This document shows positions 6,524 to 8,366 of a DNA stretch of 8,366 nucleotides, one piece after another. A model generated the notes under the pieces. The model made no database searches, was not told where the DNA came from, and worked only from the letters and a program-made list of their open reading frames with translations. This DNA comes from Accumulibacter sp. (GTDB lineage Bacteria; Pseudomonadota; Gammaproteobacteria; Burkholderiales; Rhodocyclaceae). A program made the translations under genes and the position numbers. How positions within the stretch are numbered: position 1 is the first letter of the stretch; the number at the start of each line of letters is the position of its first letter. The stretch lies in contig JAISQQ010000311.1 in NCBI GenBank assembly GCA_031274075.1, positions 1 through 8,366 on the forward strand, given 5' to 3'.

Positions 6524-7849
6524 ATGCCAAAACGCATAGTTCTCGTTTTTTTTGCTCAATTTTTCAGTTTCATTGTCCTTGCCAACCCAAACCAGAATTA
6601 TCCGTTCTCGGTAGAAACGAAAAAGGAAAACAATGGGTACCGGATCGTAGCGCGCAACGACGGTCCGGTTCCCGTGTCGGTAAAAGTTGCGATCACCAAT
6701 TCTCAGAACATCTCAACGGATCGTTCTTTTCCTGTTTTTGCTGTCGTTCCACCCAGAGGCGGAACTTTATATCTGGCGCGTATCCGTCCGGCGATACGCG
6801 GTCACGGTTTTAGTTTCAATACGCAACATTCCTGGGTATTAGGCGATTTCAATGCGCGGCAGAGTCCGGACGCAATGTATCGCCTGCCCTATCCGGATGG
6901 TTCCGCGTATATGATCGGACAAGCCTACGGCGGACCGATTACCACACATACGACGCCGGAAAGCCGGTATGCCGTCGATATTGGCATGCCTCAAGGCACG
7001 CCTGTCCTTGCCGCGCGGGATGGCATCGTCATTTACACGGAGGCCGGACAGACTGCTGGCGGATTGACTCCGAACATGCTCGGAAAAGCCAACGAAGTAC
7101 GAATACAACACATCGATGGAACGATTGCAGTTTACGCACATTTGGCGCATGGAGGCGTGTTCGTCCATCCAGGGCAGCAGGTTACGGCAGGAACGCAAAT
7201 CGGCCTGACCGGATCCACCGGGTATTCCTCCGGTCCTCACCTCCACTTTGCTGTTCAAACGGTCGCGCAATCGGGGGAGAGGCTGGAAACGATTTCCTTG
7301 CCATTCCAATTCTATATAGGAAATCCACCTACGGCGTTCGTGCCGCGGCGCGGGTTGCTTGCAACTGCCAATTATTCATCGCCGGCCCGTCTTCCCGCAA
7401 GTTCGTCGTCATCACGGTTCGCATCAAGCACTAAAAGTGCCTCGCCGCAAGCCACGCAAGATACCGAGGCGACCGCAATGAGCATCACATTTCAGATTCC
7501 GCCGCCAATTCTTTCCTGGCTGATGAAAGTCCCCCTATGGCAATGGATCGCCGGACTGTTCGTCATCTTTTTTCTATTGATTTTCGTTGATAAGGCTAGG
7601 CAATCCAGGCAGCGACGACAGTCTTGGGTTTTCCGCGAGCCGGTCTTGCACCCTCGCTCCCGTCCTGCGGAGGATATTCCCAGGCATACCCTTTCCTATC
7701 GTGACCGTTTGGTTATCGCCTGCGGCGGGGATAGGCAAAAAGCCGATCAGTTACAGAAATACGAATGTAGGCACCAGCCGGAAATCAATGGCGACGAAGC
7801 CGCCAGACGGGCATGGGAAAGGCTTCAATACAAACGTAAATTACCCTGA
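6524..7849 (+). CDS. Membrane-anchored M23 family metallopeptidase
   Basis: M23 enzymes are zinc endopeptidases that usually cut peptidoglycan cross-bridges or stem peptides in the periplasm. Residues 1-20 are a signal peptide (FFAQFFSFIVLA, then NPNQ). A beta-rich N-terminal domain (about 25-130, with ARNDGPVPVSVKV) leads to the M23 domain. His142 (THTTPES) and Asp152 (YAVDIGMPQGTPV) are the probable first ligand pair; His206 (VYAHLAH) and His239-x-His241 (GPHLHF) complete the site. A Ser/Thr/Pro linker (about 275-325) precedes one membrane helix (about 338-355, LWQWIAGLFVIFFLLIFV). Basic KARQSRQRRQ then indicates a cytoplasmic tail of about 85 residues, with helix-rich RDRLVIACGGDRQKADQL near its end. 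The tail recalls short helical motifs I associate with mobile-element proteins, but weakly. GC is lower than in A2M (30 of 60 at 6601-6660, against 45 of 60 at 3001-3060), suggesting separate acquisition. The exact substrate is unknown. Confidence 0.92.
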   Translation: MPKRIVLVFFAQFFSFIVLANPNQNYPFSVETKKENNGYRIVARNDGPVPVSVKVAITNSQNISTDRSFPVFAVVPPRGGTLYLARIRPAIRGHGFSFNTQHSWVLGDFNARQSPDAMYRLPYPDGSAYMIGQAYGGPITTHTTPESRYAVDIGMPQGTPVLAARDGIVIYTEAGQTAGGLTPNMLGKANEVRIQHIDGTIAVYAHLAHGGVFVHPGQQVTAGTQIGLTGSTGYSSGPHLHFAVQTVAQSGERLETISLPFQFYIGNPPTAFVPRRGLLATANYSSPARLPASSSSSRFASSTKSASPQATQDTEATAMSITFQIPPPILSWLMKVPLWQWIAGLFVIFFLLIFVDKARQSRQRRQSWVFREPVLHPRSRPAEDIPRHTLSYRDRLVIACGGDRQKADQLQKYECRHQPEINGDEAARRAWERLQYKRKLP

Positions 7850-7857
7850 TCCAGGGC

Positions 7858-7878
7858 GTTGAGTCACGAATGCTCAAC
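7858..7878. terminator. Weak stem-loop after the M23 gene
   Basis: GTTGAG (7858-7863) and CTCAAC (7873-7878) form a 6-bp stem nine bases after the stop codon; CCCTG-ATC-CAGGG overlaps the stop itself at 7844-7856. There is no following T-run, so an intrinsic terminator is doubtful. A Rho-dependent end or mere chance is as likely. Confidence 0.25.
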
Positions 7879-7997
7879 TACCGCAGTTCAGCCGGTTCTG
7901 CAAATAACAACGAAGCTACCCTGACCAACCTGTATAAACGAATACCCCACCGCCCTGAAGTTGCTTCAGCAAGCCCTAGACCAAACCGTCGCCATCG

Positions 7998-8103
7998 CCT
8001 GAGAACCTGTTCACGATCTTCTCTGGGAGCGCGGCAGGGCCATCGCACTCTGTGGCGTCGTTGGCATCGTGGCGATTTTCCTGGGGCGCGGGGCTCCGGC
8101 CCG
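7998..8103 (+). repeat. Leading repeat plus degenerate CTGGGAG palindrome, right module
   Basis: Bases 7998-8034 match 542-578 at 32 of 37 positions without gaps. The palindrome that should follow is decayed: after CTGGGAGCGCGG the sequence diverges, then a second rough left arm appears at 8072-8103 (GCGATTTTCCTGGGGCGCGG) with small deletions relative to 558-590. No intact right arm is visible. This looks like a rearranged relative of copies A and B. Confidence 0.6.
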
Positions 8104-8137
8104 TCTGGGCGTTGGCGAAAAACCGTTGGCGCACCCC

Positions 8138-8282
8138 GTAGGGCGGGAAAGCGAAGCGCCGCCCGCCGATCCGTTTTACGGCGCAACGCGCCGCACGATT
8201 CAAAGGCCGTCGAATAATATAGGCGGCGGCGACGCCGCCGGAGAGACCGACCGGCGGGAGGCGCTGCGCTTTCCCGCCCTAC
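8138..8282. repeat. Complete REPIN-like element with an 85-bp core
   Basis: GTAG at 8138-8141 is followed by a 26-base hairpin unit (GGCGGG 8142-8147, 14-base loop, CCCGCC 8162-8167). An 85-base core (8168-8252) leads to a mirrored 26-base unit (GGCGGG 8253-8258, 14-base loop, CCCGCC 8273-8278) and CTAC at 8279-8282. The terminal arms 8138-8171 and 8249-8282 pair at 31 of 34 positions. The core has its own stem (GGCGGC and GCCGCC near 8223-8239). The core and right end recur at 663-764. The layout is that of a REPIN or a short MITE; the long core is larger than in the compact REPIN at 434-490. Confidence 0.78.
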
Positions 8283-8313
8283 GGGTCAGGGGATCAGGGA
8301 TCAGTAATTCTTG

Positions 8314-8330
8314 CGGGCGCGAAGCGCCCG
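8314..8330. repeat. GAA-loop GC hairpin, copy 3
   Basis: CGGGCGC (8314-8320), GAA (8321-8323) and GCGCCCG (8324-8330) form a 7-bp stem, followed by GTAA as in copy 1. The extra G-C pair relative to copies 1 and 2 changes both arms together, a paired change that suggests the stem is maintained. Confidence 0.65.
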
Positions 8331-8366
8331 GTAAGCGCCGCCATTTCCGCGCGCCCAGGCCATGCG

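Larger units (their letters stand above)
7850..8366. other. Gene-free right end made largely of repeats
   Basis: I see no credible gene in these 517 bases. Bases 7850 to about 7997 are moderate-GC sequence without recognised content, apart from a small stem just after the M23 gene. From 7998 the region carries the second, partly degenerate copy of the composite module: leading repeat (7998-8034), decayed palindrome (8023 to about 8103), complete REPIN-like element (8138-8282), a double GGGATCAG stretch (about 8289-8304) and the GAA-loop hairpin (8314-8330). The last 30 bases are uninformative. Confidence 0.75.

Noticed and set aside
6333..6539. Small 68-codon open frame just before the M23 gene
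   Set aside because: No ribosome-binding site or recognisable motif is seen; it overlaps the well-supported M23 start and is Arg/Ala-rich in repeat-like DNA.
7870..8217. 115-codon plus-strand frame in the right-hand repeat region
   Set aside because: It runs through the degenerate palindrome and REPIN, is Arg-rich, and has no ribosome-binding site or domain.

Overview
The window is GC-rich bacterial DNA, most likely from a betaproteobacterium. This is inferred from the start of a type 2 PyrF, a large periplasmic alpha-2-macroglobulin (A2M), and dense families of GC-rich palindromic intergenic repeats. I cannot fix the genus; a Rhodocyclales or Accumulibacter-like source is a guess.

Layout: (1) Positions 1-209, minus strand, hold the first 69 codons of pyrF (orotidine-5'-phosphate decarboxylase), cut by the window edge. 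(2) Positions 210-923 separate divergent pyrF and A2M. They are packed with repeats: a symmetric 57-bp REPIN, an 84-bp palindrome, a half REPIN-like unit, a long inverted repeat, and then a -10-like box just before A2M. (3) Positions 924-6104 encode a 1726-residue A2M with an intact CAEQ thioester motif, a cleavable Sec signal and no lipobox cysteine. (4) Positions 6105-6523 hold a second copy of the 84-bp palindrome and a small hairpin. (5) Positions 6524-7849 encode a lower-GC M23 metallopeptidase with a signal peptide, a zinc-site domain, a Ser-rich linker, one transmembrane helix and a short cytoplasmic tail. (6) Positions 7850-8366 carry no recognisable gene. They hold a second version of the repeat series seen upstream of A2M, including a complete REPIN-like element at 8138-8282.

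How the parts may relate: A2M is expected to trap or inhibit proteases in the periplasm, and the M23 enzyme to cut peptidoglycan or another periplasmic peptide. Both act in the envelope, but a 419-bp repeat-bearing gap and different base composition argue against a single ancestral operon. PyrF is metabolically unrelated.

The least ordinary feature is the repeat landscape. Three intergenic regions carry parts of one modular series in the same order and orientation. Two of them bracket the A2M-M23 pair as direct repeats, which suggests homology-driven rearrangement or spread by a REP-type (RAYT) transposase encoded elsewhere.
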